Shown here: positions 5,546 through 5,637 of the stretch, one piece after another
Numbering within the stretch: position 1 is the first letter of the stretch
How the letters are laid out: every line of letters begins with the position of its first letter
Position numbers and translations under genes: made by a program
Assembly: GCA_964557845.1 (NCBI GenBank)
Contig: CAZLBV010000190.1
Coordinates: 1 to 5,637, forward strand
Direction of reading: 5' to 3'
From: CAZLBV01 sp964557845
GTDB taxonomy: Bacteria; Acidobacteriota; Aminicenantia; Aminicenantales; Aminicenantaceae
Length of the DNA stretch: 5,637 nt
The notes under the pieces: generated by a model
Databases searched by the model: none
What the model was told of the DNA's origin: nothing
The model's input: only the letters and a program-made list of their open reading frames with translations

Positions 5546-5637
5546 AAATTCTCCACTTTATTACCAATAGAAGATCCCCCAAAATTTTCCAAATATTTGA
5601 TTTATATTATTTAATTACAAGCAAATAGATTATGGTT

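Overview
The window looks like a piece of a bacterial chromosome of low-to-moderate GC content (roughly 40 percent by eye), gene-dense and almost entirely transcribed from the minus strand. No phage, transposon, CRISPR or RNA gene signal was seen. The mix of genes (a eukaryote-like type 1 pyrroline-5-carboxylate dehydrogenase, a lipoprotein of PQQ-like repeats plus tyrosine-rich Ig-like domains, an HD-domain hydrolase of a kind common in anaerobes, and RarA) would fit an uncultivated anaerobic lineage such as Atribacterota, Cloacimonadota or a relative. The taxon is a guess; only 'bacterium' is secure.

Layout from right to left, the direction of most transcription. At 5518-4175 is rarA, a replication-fork AAA+ ATPase, with a strong extended -10 promoter (TGGTATAAT) only about 12 nt from its ATG. 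At 3968-4138, on the opposite strand and convergent with rarA, is a 56-codon open frame with a CxxC motif, its own extended -10 and a shared downstream hairpin. It may be an undescribed small protein. At 3818-2076 is a probable exported lipoprotein with a beta-propeller of about seven to eight blades and two tandem Ig-like domains, again with an extended -10 very close to the ATG and no Shine-Dalgarno. It is followed after 39 bp by an HD phosphohydrolase (2036-1491), which overlaps by 17 nt an unrecognised polytopic membrane protein (1507-866). After 71 bp comes the N-terminal half of pruA (794-1), which runs off the left edge.

The lipoprotein, HD and membrane-protein genes are spaced like one transcription unit, and pruA may be its last gene or have its own promoter. 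Nothing in the sequence ties them to one pathway; the best functional link is the overlapping HD/membrane-protein pair. RarA is an independent housekeeping gene. The main new observations are the small plus-strand ORF, the repeated use of TGnTAnnAT promoters with very short SD-less leaders, the A9 tract at the predicted rarA transcription start, and the strict 39-40-residue periodicity of cysteines in the propeller. No complete novel defence or metabolic system is apparent.
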